A stretch of 64,000 bases of DNA from Bog-473 sp963741995 (GCA_963741995.1 CAVUKI010000011.1:62001-126000); one strand, 5' to 3'; positions 33,910-43,345 are shown, counted from the stretch's first letter. Notes: generated from the letters alone by a model not told the origin. Made by a program: numbers and translations.

Positions 33910-35088
33910 GTGTGTGGGGCGATCTCGCGGGAGACCGGGATCGACGCCATGTGGGTGCGCATCGGCTTCGTCCTGCTGGCCATCGCCAGCGGGGTGATGG
34001 TGTTCGTCTACGCCATGGCCTGGTTGTTGATCCCGATGGCGGGTGACACCGGCAACATCTACTCCCGCGCCATCCGTGACCGCCGTGGCATCCGGACGAT
34101 CGCCGCCATCCTCATTCCGCTGATGATCGCGGTGCAGTTCATCACCAGTTCCCTGCACGTCCCGTTCATCGGATTCCTCGGATGGCCGACGTTCCTGGCC
34201 ATCGGCATCATCGTCCTGATCTGGCGCAACGCCGACGAGTCGGAAAAGGCGTTCATCGACCACGACGTCGTGCCGCTGCTGGGGACGGACACGCACGGGA
34301 AGGGCCGCCGCTGGCTCATCGCCCGCGTGGTGTTGGGGCTCTTCGTCGGGGCGGTTGGCATCGCCCTGCTGGTCGAAGGCCACACCACGGTGGCGGCGCT
34401 CCGGCCCGTCGGCGGGGCCGCCCTCGTCATCGCGGCCAGCGTCGTCATCTTCGGACCCTGGTGGCTCAGCCTCGTGCGGGACCTGATCGCCGAGCGTCAG
34501 GCGCGTGCGCTGGCGGAGGAACGGGCGCAGATGGCGGCCCACGTCCATGACTCGGTGCTCCAGACGCTGGCCCTCATTCAGCGCTCGTCCGATGATCCGC
34601 AGCACGTCGTGCGTCTGGCCCGGGCCCAGGAGCGTGAGCTGCGCGCCTGGCTCTTCGAGGGCCGCCCCCCTGGTGCCATCGGGGAGGACGCCACCATGTT
34701 GGCCGAGGGCGTCGGCCTGGTGCAGCGGCAGGTGGAGGCAGACCACGGCATCGCCGTGCAGGTCGTGATGGTGGGGGACTGCCCGCTGGACGACGCGTTA
34801 CGGGCTCTGCTCGATGCGGCACGCGAGGCCACCGTGAACGCGGCCAAGTGGTCCGGCGCGGACCAGGTTTCCGTCTATGCCGAGGTCGAAGGGGACACGG
34901 TCATGCTCTACGTGCGCGATCGCGGTCGCGGCTTCGACCCCGACGCCGTCCCGGAGGACCGCCGGGGCATCGCCCAGTCCATCCGAGCGCGCGTGGCCCG
35001 CTTCGGCGGCTCGGCCATCGTCCGCTCGGCCCCGGGGGAAGGGGCCGAGGTACAGCTCTCCATGCCCCGCCGGGAGCGGGTCAGGTGA
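33910..35088 (+). CDS. PspC-domain sensor histidine kinase, 5' end uncertain
   Basis: From the GTG at 33910, 392 residues are read. The rest of a PspC domain (GAISRETGIDAMWVRIGFVLLA) is followed by about five further helices. The HisKA_3 phosphoacceptor is in MAAHVHDSVLQTLALIQ (His213), and a HATPase has ATVNAAKW and DRGRGFD. The frame is open upstream and would complete the PspC domain (RRNPDNRVLGGV), but it has no ATG, GTG or TTG there. An ATG at 33851 is one base out of frame, across a G6 run. So either a base is missing near 33857 or an unusual start is used. Kinase of the LiaS/DesK group, coupled to the regulator by a GTGA overlap. Confidence 0.85.
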   Translation: MCGAISRETGIDAMWVRIGFVLLAIASGVMVFVYAMAWLLIPMAGDTGNIYSRAIRDRRGIRTIAAILIPLMIAVQFITSSLHVPFIGFLGWPTFLAIGIIVLIWRNADESEKAFIDHDVVPLLGTDTHGKGRRWLIARVVLGLFVGAVGIALLVEGHTTVAALRPVGGAALVIAASVVIFGPWWLSLVRDLIAERQARALAEERAQMAAHVHDSVLQTLALIQRSSDDPQHVVRLARAQERELRAWLFEGRPPGAIGEDATMLAEGVGLVQRQVEADHGIAVQVVMVGDCPLDDALRALLDAAREATVNAAKWSGADQVSVYAEVEGDTVMLYVRDRGRGFDPDAVPEDRRGIAQSIRARVARFGGSAIVRSAPGEGAEVQLSMPRRERVR

Positions 35089-35768
35089 CGGACACGGCGC
35101 CCGGGCCCGGGCCGGGTGGGCGCCCCCGCATCTTCCTGGTCGAGGACCACGCGGTCTTCCGGGCGGGCGTCCGCGCCGAGCTCGGTGACGCCGTCGAGGT
35201 GGTGGGCGAGGCCGACGAGGCGGCCGCTGCGGTCGAGCTCATCAGCGAGCGTCTTCCCGACGTGGTCCTGCTCGATGTGCACCTCCCGGGCGGCGGCGGA
35301 CACGCCGTCCTGGTCGGCGTCCTTCCCCATCATCCCGAGGTGCAATTCCTCGCCCTCTCCGTCTCCGACGCCCCGGAGGATGTGATCGACGTCATCCGGG
35401 CCGGCGCCCGCGGCTACATCACCAAGACGATCTCGGGTCCGGAGCTTCTCCAGGCCGTCTACCGCGTCGCCGCCGGGGACGCGGTCTTCTCACCGCGACT
35501 CGCCGGCTTCGTGCTCGACGCCTTCGCCCAGGGTGGCGCATCGGGCGCACCGGCACCTGGGCTCGACCCCGAGCTCGACCAGCTGTCACCGCGCGAGCGC
35601 GAGGTCCTGCGCCTGATCGCCCGCGGCTACACCTACAAGGAGGTGGGCCGCGACCTCAGCATCTCGGCCAAGACGGTCGAGTCCCATGTCTCCTCGGTCC
35701 TGCGCAAGCTGCAGCTCTCGACCCGACACGAGTTGACCAGATGGGCCACCGACCGCCGCTTGGTCTAG
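35085..35768 (+). CDS. LuxR-type response regulator
   Basis: A 227-residue regulator. The receiver domain has the acidic pocket FLVEDHAVFRAG, the phospho-acceptor Asp64 in VVLLDVHLPGG and the conserved Lys in GYITKTIS. The C-terminal LuxR helix-turn-helix reads LSPREREVLRLIARG, then AKTVESHVSSVLRKL. Its GTG start overlaps the kinase stop (GTGA), so the two proteins are made together. The likely targets include the divergent PspC gene, through the CCCTGA half-sites in between. Confidence 0.93.
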   Translation: MTDTAPGPGPGGRPRIFLVEDHAVFRAGVRAELGDAVEVVGEADEAAAAVELISERLPDVVLLDVHLPGGGGHAVLVGVLPHHPEVQFLALSVSDAPEDVIDVIRAGARGYITKTISGPELLQAVYRVAAGDAVFSPRLAGFVLDAFAQGGASGAPAPGLDPELDQLSPREREVLRLIARGYTYKEVGRDLSISAKTVESHVSSVLRKLQLSTRHELTRWATDRRLV

Positions 35769-35777
35769 AAAAGGGGG

Positions 35778-36536
35778 ATGCCCGAGGACCTCGCTGCCGA
35801 GCATCGCGACGCGGTCAAACTGGCCGAAATGGCCGGTCGTGCGCTCGTGGAGCTGCGATCCGACCCCCCGGCGTTGCGCGATCTCGGCGCCGCTGGTGAC
35901 CGTATGGCCCACCAGCTCCTTGTCGCCGAGATCAACCGGCTCTACCCCGACGACGACGTGCGGTCCGAAGAGGGGCTCGAGCACGTCGCCGGCGCCGGCC
36001 GCCTCTGGATCATCGATCCGCTGGACGGCACCCGCGAGTTCCGCCAGCTCGGACGGAGCGACTGGGCGGTGCACGTGGCGATGGCCCTGGGCGGCATCGC
36101 GGTCGTGGGTGCCGTCGCCCTCCCGGCGCTCGACCTCGTGCTCGGCACCGGGGACCCGCCGGTTCTGACCCCGCCGCGTACCGGCGAGGCGCCACGTGTC
36201 GTGGTCTCGCGGAGCCGTCCGCCCGACGTGGCCTACGAGGTGACCGAGGCGATAGGCGGCGTGATGGTCCCCATGGGATCGGCCGGCGCCAAGATCGCCG
36301 CGGTGATCCTCGGTGTCGCGGAGGTCTACGTGCACGCGGGTGGCCAGTACGAGTGGGACTCGTGCGCGCCGGTTGCCGTGGCCACCGCCAGCGGACTGCA
36401 TGCGAGCCGCCTCGACGGGGAGCCCCTTCGCTACGGCGACCCCGACGCCTGGCTGCCCGACCTCGTCGTCTGCCGCAAGGAGTACGCCGAGGCCGTGCTG
36501 GCCGTGACCAGGCGACAAGCCCGGCCCTATTGGTGA
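35778..36536 (+). CDS. cysQ: Inositol-phosphatase-fold 3'(2'),5'-bisphosphate nucleotidase (CysQ-like)
   Basis: A 252-residue lithium-sensitive phosphatase. Metal sites lie in VRSEEG (about residue 55) and WIIDPLDGTREF (76-87, the DPxDGT motif). The third acidic residue is in YEWDSCAP (about 193). The C-terminus and the DGT-REF wording favour CysQ, which removes the 3' phosphate of PAP(S) from sulfate assimilation, over inositol monophosphatase. It follows the response regulator by nine bases and may be co-transcribed. A sulfotransferase, which would produce PAP, is encoded at 48048-49277. Confidence 0.85.
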   Translation: MPEDLAAEHRDAVKLAEMAGRALVELRSDPPALRDLGAAGDRMAHQLLVAEINRLYPDDDVRSEEGLEHVAGAGRLWIIDPLDGTREFRQLGRSDWAVHVAMALGGIAVVGAVALPALDLVLGTGDPPVLTPPRTGEAPRVVVSRSRPPDVAYEVTEAIGGVMVPMGSAGAKIAAVILGVAEVYVHAGGQYEWDSCAPVAVATASGLHASRLDGEPLRYGDPDAWLPDLVVCRKEYAEAVLAVTRRQARPYW

Positions 36537-36549
36537 GCCCCGGAATTGA

Positions 36550-36582
36550 CAGAACCCCGCCTCGCAATGAGACGGGGTTCTG
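36550..36582. terminator. Hairpin between cysQ and the cold-shock gene
   Basis: CAGAACCCCG (36550-36559) and CGGGGTTCTG (36573-36582) are perfect 10-base reverse complements. The intervening CTC/GAG can extend the stem. The hairpin sits between two convergent genes, so it can act as a terminator for both, although T runs are poor on either side. Confidence 0.65.
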
Positions 36583-36605
36583 CCGTGATCCTGGTGCGCT
36601 CGGCG

Positions 36606-36813
36606 TTAGCCGATGGCGCGCACGTTCGCGGCCTGAAGGCCCTTCGGACCCTGATTGGTCTCGAATTCGACCTTCTGTCCTTCTTCGAGATTGCGGTAGC
36701 CCGTACCGCTGATCGCGCTCGAAGTGCACGAAGACGTCGGGGCCCCCACCGTCCTGGGTGATGAAGCCGAAGCCCTTCTCACCGTTAAACCACTTCACGG
36801 AACCAGTTGCCAT
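36606..36813 (-). CDS. Cold-shock protein (CspA family), frameshifted
   Basis: Reconstructed 68 residues. The first frame reads MATGSVKWFNGEKGFGFITQ and continues DGGGPDVFVHF, with the RNP1-type KGFGFI and RNP2-type VFVHF motifs. After an extra base near 36720 the next frame gives SAISGTGYRNLEEGQKVEFE and ends NVRAIG. Together this is a normal cold-shock domain that would bind single-stranded nucleic acid. GAGGAG lies nine bases before the ATG at 36813. Because this family tolerates little change, the break is more likely a sequence error than a real pseudogene. Confidence 0.85.
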
Positions 36814-37054
36814 TGAAAATCCACTCCTCTCCTGGCCAGATTTGACCCATGTCGCGGGGGTCATGGCCGGTAGCTCTTGCGAGCCAGAGGGATTTCCAAA
36901 CTTGTGATGGTGGTGCCCTCGGACAGGAACCTTAGCGCGCTGCAGGGAGGGAGGGAGGTTTGGGGCCTCGGCCGTGAATTCGTCACCGGTTGTCCACGCC
37001 GTGGATCGTGCCTAGGTTGGAGCGGCCGTTCTCGTCCGACCAAGGGGGGCAGTT

Positions 37055-38416
37055 GTGACTGTGACCACCAATCCGTACCTGGAGGGCAACTTCGCGCCCG
37101 TCCCGGAGGAGGTGACGGCGACTGATCTCCCGGTGACCGGCCATGTGCCCGAGGCCCTGTCCGGCCGCTATCTGCGGAACGGGCCGAATCCGGTCTCGCC
37201 CCCCGAGCCAGCGACCTACCACTGGTTCACCGGCGACGGGATGGTGCACGGGATCCGGCTGCGCGACGGCCGGGCCGAGTGGTACCGCAACCGTTGGGTG
37301 CGCTCCGCCTCGGTGGCGCGTGCACTGGGCGAGGATCCCCGTCCGGGTGCCGTCCACGCCGGCATGGACTTCGCGCCCAACACCAACGTGATCGGCCACG
37401 CGGGCCGCACGTTCGCCATCGTCGAGGCGGGCGCCCGTCCGTACGAGCTGAGCGACGAGCTCGACACGATCGGCCCCTGCGATTTCGGGGGCACGCTCCA
37501 GGGTGGCTACACGGCGCACCCGAAGCGCGACCCGCGGACCGGTGAGCTCTACGCCGTCTCGTACTTCTTCGGGTGGGGCAACGACGTCGAGGTCACGGTC
37601 CTCGACGTCGCCGGCAGAGTGCGCTCCAGCCGGCGTGTCGCCATGGGCGGCCCGGTGAGCGTGCACGACTGCGCCATCACGCAACGCTCCGTCATCCTGC
37701 TCGACCTCCCCGTGACCTTCAGCCTGGACGCCGCCGCGGCCGGTGCGTCGTTCCCCTACCGCTGGGAGGACGGGTATCGATCCCGCGTCGGCCTGCTGCC
37801 CCGGGACGGCGACTCGACCGACGTCGTCTGGCACGACATCGAGTCCTGCTACGTGTTCCACCCGATGAACGCCTTCGACGACCCGGAGGGGGACGGCGTC
37901 CTCGTCGACGTGGTGCGCCACCCGTCCATGTTCCGCACCCACCACCTGGGCCCGTCCGAAGGGGCGCCCACGTTGGAGCGCTGGCATCTCGACGGCCACG
38001 GGGGCGCGGTCAAGGAGGAGCGGCTCGATGACCGCGGACAGGAATTCCCCCGCGTCGACGAGCGCCGCCTCGGCCTGCCCCATCGCTACGGCTACGCCGT
38101 CGCGGTCGGCGAGGCCGACGGCATCGTCGGCACGGAGTCGGTCCTGCTCCGCCACGACTTCGAGCAGGGGACGAGCGAGGCCCGTTCCTTCGGGCGAGGG
38201 GCGAGCCTGGGTGAGGCGGTCTTCGTTCCTCGCGAGGACGGCGCCGGCGAATCGGACGGCTGGTTGCTCCTCCTCGTGCACTCGGCCGAGACGGACACCT
38301 CGGCCCTGCACATCCTCAATGCCGACGATGTCGCGGGGGAGGCGCAGGCGGTGATCGAGCTGCCGCAGCGCGTGCCGGCGGGCTTTCACGGCAATTGGGT
38401 GTCCGACCCCTCCTGA
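37055..38416 (+). CDS. Carotenoid cleavage oxygenase
   Basis: A 453-residue non-heme iron oxygenase of the carotenoid/lignostilbene cleavage family. The four iron-ligand histidines are recognisable in GGYTAHPKRDP, SVHDCAIT, CYVFHPMNAF and the C-terminal GFHGNWV. The N-terminus LPVTGHVPEALSGRYLRNGPNP is typical. It would cleave a double bond of a carotenoid or stilbene with O2. GTG start at 37055. No carotenoid synthesis genes are in the window. Confidence 0.92.
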   Translation: MTVTTNPYLEGNFAPVPEEVTATDLPVTGHVPEALSGRYLRNGPNPVSPPEPATYHWFTGDGMVHGIRLRDGRAEWYRNRWVRSASVARALGEDPRPGAVHAGMDFAPNTNVIGHAGRTFAIVEAGARPYELSDELDTIGPCDFGGTLQGGYTAHPKRDPRTGELYAVSYFFGWGNDVEVTVLDVAGRVRSSRRVAMGGPVSVHDCAITQRSVILLDLPVTFSLDAAAAGASFPYRWEDGYRSRVGLLPRDGDSTDVVWHDIESCYVFHPMNAFDDPEGDGVLVDVVRHPSMFRTHHLGPSEGAPTLERWHLDGHGGAVKEERLDDRGQEFPRVDERRLGLPHRYGYAVAVGEADGIVGTESVLLRHDFEQGTSEARSFGRGASLGEAVFVPREDGAGESDGWLLLLVHSAETDTSALHILNADDVAGEAQAVIELPQRVPAGFHGNWVSDPS

Positions 38417-38482
38417 CCAGGACCCGGCCAGCACCCGGTTGGGACCCGGTTGGTCCGGCCGCGCCCGGGTAATATTTCCAAC

Positions 38483-39277
38483 GTGATCGTCTGGCAATGG
38501 GTCCAGCAGCACCGGTTCTTGTCGGTCATCGTGCTGGCGCTGGTCATCGTCAGTTCTGCCGGCGGAACGGCGTGGGCGTTGGTCTTCCGCACGGTGTCGT
38601 CCCCGGTGGGCCTGCGCGAGGCCTTGCGCATGTACCGCAAGGAGCAGACCGGCAAGATGATGACCTCGCTGCGCAGCAAGTTGCCCGCTCCCGGCGTCTA
38701 CACGTACCGCACCAGCGGGGGGGAGGGCCTCAACCTGGTCGGCGTAGCCCGATCGTTCCCGGCCAGCACCTCCATGATCGTCGCCGACAGCCGTTGTGCG
38801 ACGGTCAGTTGGGTCCCGATCACGCAGCACACCGAGTCGACCACCGTGTGCAACGCGCCGAACGGGGCGCTGACCGTTCCGAAGCTGGTGACGGACGAGT
38901 CCATCGCCGGCTCGACCACGACGTCGACGATCAATTGCCCGGCGTCGACCTACCTCCTGCCGTCGGGGGCGCAGCCGGGTGAGCGCTGGACCGCCACCTG
39001 CTCACTCGCCAGCCCGGCCGAGAAGATCATGCTGGCGGGACAAGCGTTGGGCCAGTCCTCCATGATGGTGGCGGGCCACAGAGTGTCGGTGACGCACACG
39101 CGCGTGAACTTGACCTTCACCGGCCCTGAGCACGGGACCAACCCGACCGACTTCTGGATCATTCCCAGCAGCGGGCTGATCGTGCGGGAGCGTGAGACGG
39201 TGGGCGTGACGCAGGGCAGCGTCCGCTACACCGAGAACATGGACGCCACCCTCACGAGGCTCAACCCGGCCCGCTGA
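38483..39277 (+). CDS. Membrane-anchored extracytoplasmic protein
   Basis: About 264 residues. One N-terminal membrane helix (FLSVIVLALVIVSSAGGTAWALVF) comes first. A soluble domain of about 210 residues follows, with several cysteines (Cys pairs near CATVSWVP, VCNAPN, INCPAS, ATCSLA) and the ending SSGLIVRERETVGVT...VRYTE. No lipobox and no known catalytic motif. It probably sits outside the membrane with disulfides. Start chosen at GTG 38483, just before the helix. Confidence 0.68.
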   Translation: MIVWQWVQQHRFLSVIVLALVIVSSAGGTAWALVFRTVSSPVGLREALRMYRKEQTGKMMTSLRSKLPAPGVYTYRTSGGEGLNLVGVARSFPASTSMIVADSRCATVSWVPITQHTESTTVCNAPNGALTVPKLVTDESIAGSTTTSTINCPASTYLLPSGAQPGERWTATCSLASPAEKIMLAGQALGQSSMMVAGHRVSVTHTRVNLTFTGPEHGTNPTDFWIIPSSGLIVRERETVGVTQGSVRYTENMDATLTRLNPAR

Positions 39278-39280
39278 TCT

Positions 39281-39622
39281 TCAGCCGGCGGCTGGCGCCA
39301 CCAGCGCCGCCAGCCGCTTGGGGGCGATCAGGCAGTAGCTCTCCGCCATCATCTCGGCCATCTCTTCCCAGTCGGGCGCCGTCCGGAGATCCAACCGCAC
39401 GCCGACCCAGCCCTTGGGCCCGACGTACTTCGGGACGAAGAACCGCTCCGGGTCGGATGCCACCAGCACGTGTTGCGCCCCGCGCGGTGCCTTCATGGTC
39501 ATGGACGCGCCGTCCTCGCTCGTGATCACGAAGAGCTTGTCGCGCACCCGGAACGCGGGGGCGGTGTGGCCGCCGAACGGGCGCTCATGAACCTCGGGGA
39601 GCGCCAGGCAGATGGAACGCAC
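39281..39622 (-). CDS. MmcQ/YjbR family protein
   Basis: A 113-residue protein with the YjbR features. It begins ICLALPEVHERPFGGHTAPAFRVRDKLFVI, continues SMTMKAPRGAQHVLVASDPERFFVPKYVGPKGWVGVRLD, and ends in a helix (WEEMAEMMAESYCLIAPKRLAA). The fold binds nucleic acid-like surfaces in some members; function is unestablished. Homologs start about ten residues earlier, so the true start may be an unusual codon upstream of GTG 39622. It follows the diiron gene on the same strand. Confidence 0.85.
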   Translation of the reverse strand: MRSICLALPEVHERPFGGHTAPAFRVRDKLFVITSEDGASMTMKAPRGAQHVLVASDPERFFVPKYVGPKGWVGVRLDLRTAPDWEEMAEMMAESYCLIAPKRLAALVAPAAG

Positions 39623-39650
39623 CCGCTGCAGCGCGGAGCGCTGCCGCGGC

Positions 39651-40811
39651 TCACTCTCCAGCCGCCGCCCGGTCCTGCGCCACCGCGTCGTAGGACGCGT
39701 AGTCCGAGCCGGTGTCGTCGGCGAATTCGAACTCGAGCAGCCCCGCCTCGCCCCAGCGCTCGCGCAGGTAGCCGTTGTTGGCGTCGAGCAGGCCGAGCTT
39801 GCGCACGTTGGGCACCAGCTTGGCGAAGAAGCCGCGGGCGAAGCCGCCCATCGGGTTCAGTTTCGCCTTCTGCGCTGCCTGCACGATGAAGGGGTACACC
39901 TCCTCGGCCGTCGTGCCCATGCGCTCCCACACCTCGGGCGTCGTGGCCCGAGCCCGCGAATTCAAAGTGGCATCGAGGAGGAAGTCCTGGCGCTCTTTCA
40001 GCTCGGCCTCGCTCAGCTCACGGTAGAACTCCGTCAAGGTCAGCACGCCGAAGGCCACGTGGCGCGCCTCGTCGGACATGACGTAGCGCAGCAGCTTGGT
40101 CAGCAGCGGCTCCTTGGTGCGCCGCAGCATGTCGCCGAAGGCGGCGAGCGCCAGCGACTCGATCACGATCTGCATCCCGAGGTAGGCGATGTCCCAACGC
40201 GGATCCTCCAGCAGCGACCAGATCTGCTCCTTGAGGAACGGGCTCATCGGGTACGCGTCGCCCAGCTTGGTGCGGAGATACTTGGCGAAGACCTCCGTGT
40301 GCCTCGCCTCGTCCATGGTCTGGGTCGAGGCGTAGTACTTGGCGTCGATCCACGGCACGGTCTCGACGATCTTGGCCGCGGTCATCATGGCGCCCTGCTC
40401 GCCGTGCATGAACTGCGAGAGGTTCGCCTTGAACATCTCGATCCCGAGCTGCGTGTACTCCTTCTCGGTCCACGTGGCCAGGGGCGAGCCGGGCAGCGTG
40501 CCGGCCACCCGGGCCACCGCCAGCAGCGGGCTCTCCTGCTCGGCCACCAGGCGCTCGGGGTCGACGTCGATGGACCAGTCCAGGTCCGTGACGCTGTTCC
40601 ACTGCGACCCCATGGCCTTGTTGTAGAGCGTGACGAGCTGTCCCCGGTCCCGCTCGTAGTCCCACAGGAAGAGCCGGTCCGCGTTGTCGTGGATGACCTG
40701 GACGGCCGCCTCCATGTCCTGCCGGCCCGGTACCTGAGGCGTGACCTCTGTGTTCCCGGACACCGGAGGTGTCGCCGCGGTCTCGGACACCGGAGGTGTC
40801 GCTGTGGTCAT
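39651..40811 (-). CDS. Ferritin-like diiron-carboxylate protein (RNR R2/AurF-like)
   Basis: A 386-residue helical protein with a complete diiron-type ligand set. Glu138 lies in FMHGEQGAM, Glu168 and His171 in MDEARHTEVF, Glu218 in IESLALAAF, and Glu248 and His251 in SDEARHVAFG. Diiron proteins of this class hydroxylate, N-oxygenate or desaturate small molecules with O2. The substrate cannot be read from sequence. It begins with a short Thr/Pro repeat (TPPVSETAATPPVS). It follows the SDR gene by nine bases and probably acts in the acyl-CoA catabolic cluster. Confidence 0.85.
   Translation of the reverse strand: MTTATPPVSETAATPPVSGNTEVTPQVPGRQDMEAAVQVIHDNADRLFLWDYERDRGQLVTLYNKAMGSQWNSVTDLDWSIDVDPERLVAEQESPLLAVARVAGTLPGSPLATWTEKEYTQLGIEMFKANLSQFMHGEQGAMMTAAKIVETVPWIDAKYYASTQTMDEARHTEVFAKYLRTKLGDAYPMSPFLKEQIWSLLEDPRWDIAYLGMQIVIESLALAAFGDMLRRTKEPLLTKLLRYVMSDEARHVAFGVLTLTEFYRELSEAELKERQDFLLDATLNSRARATTPEVWERMGTTAEEVYPFIVQAAQKAKLNPMGGFARGFFAKLVPNVRKLGLLDANNGYLRERWGEAGLLEFEFADDTGSDYASYDAVAQDRAAAGE
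40758..40811. repeat. 27-bp direct repeat carrying GACACC-N3-GGTGTC palindromes
   Basis: Two near-identical 27-base units (40758-40784 and 40785-40811) cover the first codons of the diiron gene. Each contains the palindrome GACACCGGAGGTGTC (40759-40773, 40786-40800). They encode the TPPVS repeat. The perfect dyads within start-proximal DNA, spaced 27 bases apart, could also be operator sites. Confidence 0.6.
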
Positions 40812-40820
40812 GGACCGAGG

Positions 40821-41735
40821 CTACTTCCGCCGCCCGCCCATGTTGGCGTTCGGCGCCGCCTTGGCCACGAGGTCGGGCACGATCTTGCCGAGCTCGGCCG
40901 GGTCCCAGCGGTCGCCCTTGTCGGCTGCCGGCCCTTCCACCCAGCCTTCGGCCACGCTGATGTGGTCGCCCTGCACGTTGAAGACGCGACCGGTGATGCC
41001 GGCCGACTCGGAGCTGCCGAGCCACACGACGATCGGCGCGATGTTGGCCGGGTCGAAGGCGTCGAACTCCTCGGGCTTCTTCTCGGTCGGCGTGAAACCC
41101 CCACCCAGGTTCTCCGTCATGCGGGTGAGCGCGGCCGGCGCGATGGCGTTGACGGTGACGCCGTAGCGCTCGAGCTCCATGGCGGCGATGATGGTGAACG
41201 AGGCGATGCCGGCCTTGGCCGCGCCGTAGTTCGTCTGGCCCACGTTGCCGTAGATGCCCGACGGCGACGTCGTGTTGATGATGCGGGCGTCGTTCGTCTC
41301 GCCCGCCTTCGTGCGGTTGCGCCAGTACTCCACGGCGTGGCGTGTCGGCGCGAAGGTGCCGCGCAGGTGCACCTTGATGACGGCGTCCCACTCCTCGATG
41401 GTCATGTTGACCAGCATGCGGTCGCGCAGGATGCCCGCGTTGTTGACGAGCACGTCGATCGTCCCGAAGGCGTCGACGGCGGTCTGGATCAGGCGGCCCG
41501 CACCCTCGTAATCCGAGACGTCGTCGCCGTTGGCCACGGCCTCGCCGCCCATGGCGCGGACCTCGTCGACCACCTGGCCGGCCGGGCCGTCCGAGGAGCC
41601 GGACCCGTCCACCTCGGCGCCCAGGTCGTTGATGACCAGCTTGGCGCCCTGGCTGGCGAACTCGAGGGCGTGCTCCCGCCCGATGCCCCGCCCTGCCCCG
41701 GTGATGACGACGACCCGTCCGTCACAGATACCCAC
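40821..41735 (-). CDS. Short-chain dehydrogenase/reductase (3-hydroxyacyl-CoA dehydrogenase-like)
   Basis: A 304-residue SDR. TGAGRGIGREHALEFA is the NAD(P)-binding glycine motif. DVLVNNAGIL, the catalytic Ser/Tyr/Lys set (NTTSPSGIYGNVGQTNYGAAKAG) and a C-terminal extension of about 40 residues follow. The REHALEFA-GAKLVINDLG wording is that of MFE-2-type hydroxyacyl-CoA dehydrogenases used in side-chain beta-oxidation of sterols and branched acids. It sits between the acyl-CoA ligase and the diiron protein in a long same-strand cluster. Confidence 0.9.
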   Translation of the reverse strand: MGICDGRVVVITGAGRGIGREHALEFASQGAKLVINDLGAEVDGSGSSDGPAGQVVDEVRAMGGEAVANGDDVSDYEGAGRLIQTAVDAFGTIDVLVNNAGILRDRMLVNMTIEEWDAVIKVHLRGTFAPTRHAVEYWRNRTKAGETNDARIINTTSPSGIYGNVGQTNYGAAKAGIASFTIIAAMELERYGVTVNAIAPAALTRMTENLGGGFTPTEKKPEEFDAFDPANIAPIVVWLGSSESAGITGRVFNVQGDHISVAEGWVEGPAADKGDRWDPAELGKIVPDLVAKAAPNANMGGRRK

Positions 41736-41772
41736 GTGTTCAGCTCCTTTGGTTTTGGTCAGCTCTTTCTTC

Positions 41773-43345
41773 TCAGGCCGGCTTCGATGCCGTCCTGTAC
41801 TGCTCGCGCAACTTCCTCTTGAAGATCTTCCCAGTATCCTCCCGCGGCAGCTCCGACACGAAGTCGACGCTGCGGGGGCACTTGAAATGGGCCAGGCGGT
41901 CCCGGCAGAAGGCCATGAGCTCGGCGGCCAGCTCGTCCGTCCCCACCACCCCGTCCGCCGGCTGGACCACGGCTTTCACGGCTTCGCCCCACTCGTCGTC
42001 GGGCACCCCGATGGTGGCCACGTCACCCACCGCCGGGTGCTCCAGCAGCACGGCGTCGACCTCGGCCGGGTAGATGTTGACTCCGCCGGAAATGATGAGG
42101 TTGGCGGTGCGGTCGGTGAGGTACAGGAACCCTTCATCGTCCATGTAGCCCATGTCGCCCAGGGTGTAGTACTCGCCGCGGAAGGCCCCTGCCGTCTTCT
42201 CCCTGTCGCCGTAGTAGTCGAACTTGGTGGCGGCCGGCGCCTGCAGGAAGACCAGTCCGATCTCACCCGGCGGGAGGTCGTTGCCGGCGTCGTCGGCCAC
42301 CTTGACCAGGCCCGGGACCATGGGCCGGCCGACCGTGCCCGGATGGGCCAGCCAGGTCGCCGAATCGACGAGCGTGCCCAGGCCCTCGGTCGCCGCGTAG
42401 TACTCCACCACCACCGGGCCGAGCCACTCGATCATCCGTCGCTTGATCGGCACGGGACACGGCGCGGCGCCGTGGATCACGAACCGGAGCGACGAGGTGA
42501 CGAAGCGCTCGCGCGTCTCCGCCGGCAGGGCCAGCAGGCGGTGGAACATGGTCGGGACCATGTGCGTGTGCGTGATGCCGTGCCGCTGAACCAGCTGCAG
42601 CGCCTCCACGGGGTCCCAGTGGTCCATCACCACCAGGGGCACTCCGTAGAGGAAGGGGACCGCCACCGAGAAGGCCAGCGGGGCGGCGTGGTAGAGCGGG
42701 CCGGTGAGGAGATGGGAGTCGACCGTCGTCTCGTAGTCCTCGTCGTAGCCGCAGAAATTGACGGTGGCCAGTGCGCTCACGGCCGCCGTGTCGCGGTGGA
42801 CGCCCTTCGGCCGGCCGGTGGTGCCCGACGTGTAGAGCATCTGGGTGCCCATGACCGGGTCCTCGATGTCGGAGCCGTCCTCCGCGGCCACCACGGCGTT
42901 GTACATCTCGAACCCCGGGAGGTAGCCGCCCGTGTTGATCGTGACGAGGCCGGGCCCGCCGGCGGCGGCGGCAACGGCGACCTTGTCGCCCAAGGTGCCC
43001 GAGCAGACGAAGGCCCTCGCCTCGCAGTTCGCAATGATGTAGGCCGCCTCCTCCCCGGTCAGGTGCCAGTTGATCGGCGTGAGGCGGAGGCCGATGCGCT
43101 GCGCGGCGTAGAGCACCTCCAAGAACGCCGGCTCGTTGGTACACATCGAGCGCGATGGCGTCACCGGGCCGCAGTCCTCGGGCCCGCAGCGCGCGCGACA
43201 GCCGGTTGATCTGGGCGTTGAAGTCGGCGTAGGTGCGGTCCCCGTGCGGGGTGATCAGCGCGAGGTGGTCCGGGATCCGGGCTGCCCACCACGCGTGCAG
43301 CATGCCCTCGGCCGCCGCGGCGCGCTTGTCCTCGGGCACGCTCAC
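41773..43345 (-). CDS. AMP-forming acyl-CoA ligase, frameshifted
   Basis: Reconstructed 523 residues. The first frame gives MSVPEDKRAAAAEGMLHAWW and, further on, GLRPGDAIAL. After one extra base near 43148 the next frame continues MCTNEPAFLEVLYAAQRIGL and runs to the stop. All ANL motifs are in the second part: LYTSGTTGRPKGV (nucleotide loop), YYAATEG, YLTDRTANLIISGGVNIYP (hinge) and EDTGKIFKRKL (catalytic Lys). It would make the CoA thioester that enters the cluster. GTG at 43345 overlaps the stop of the DUF35 gene. Confidence 0.88.
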
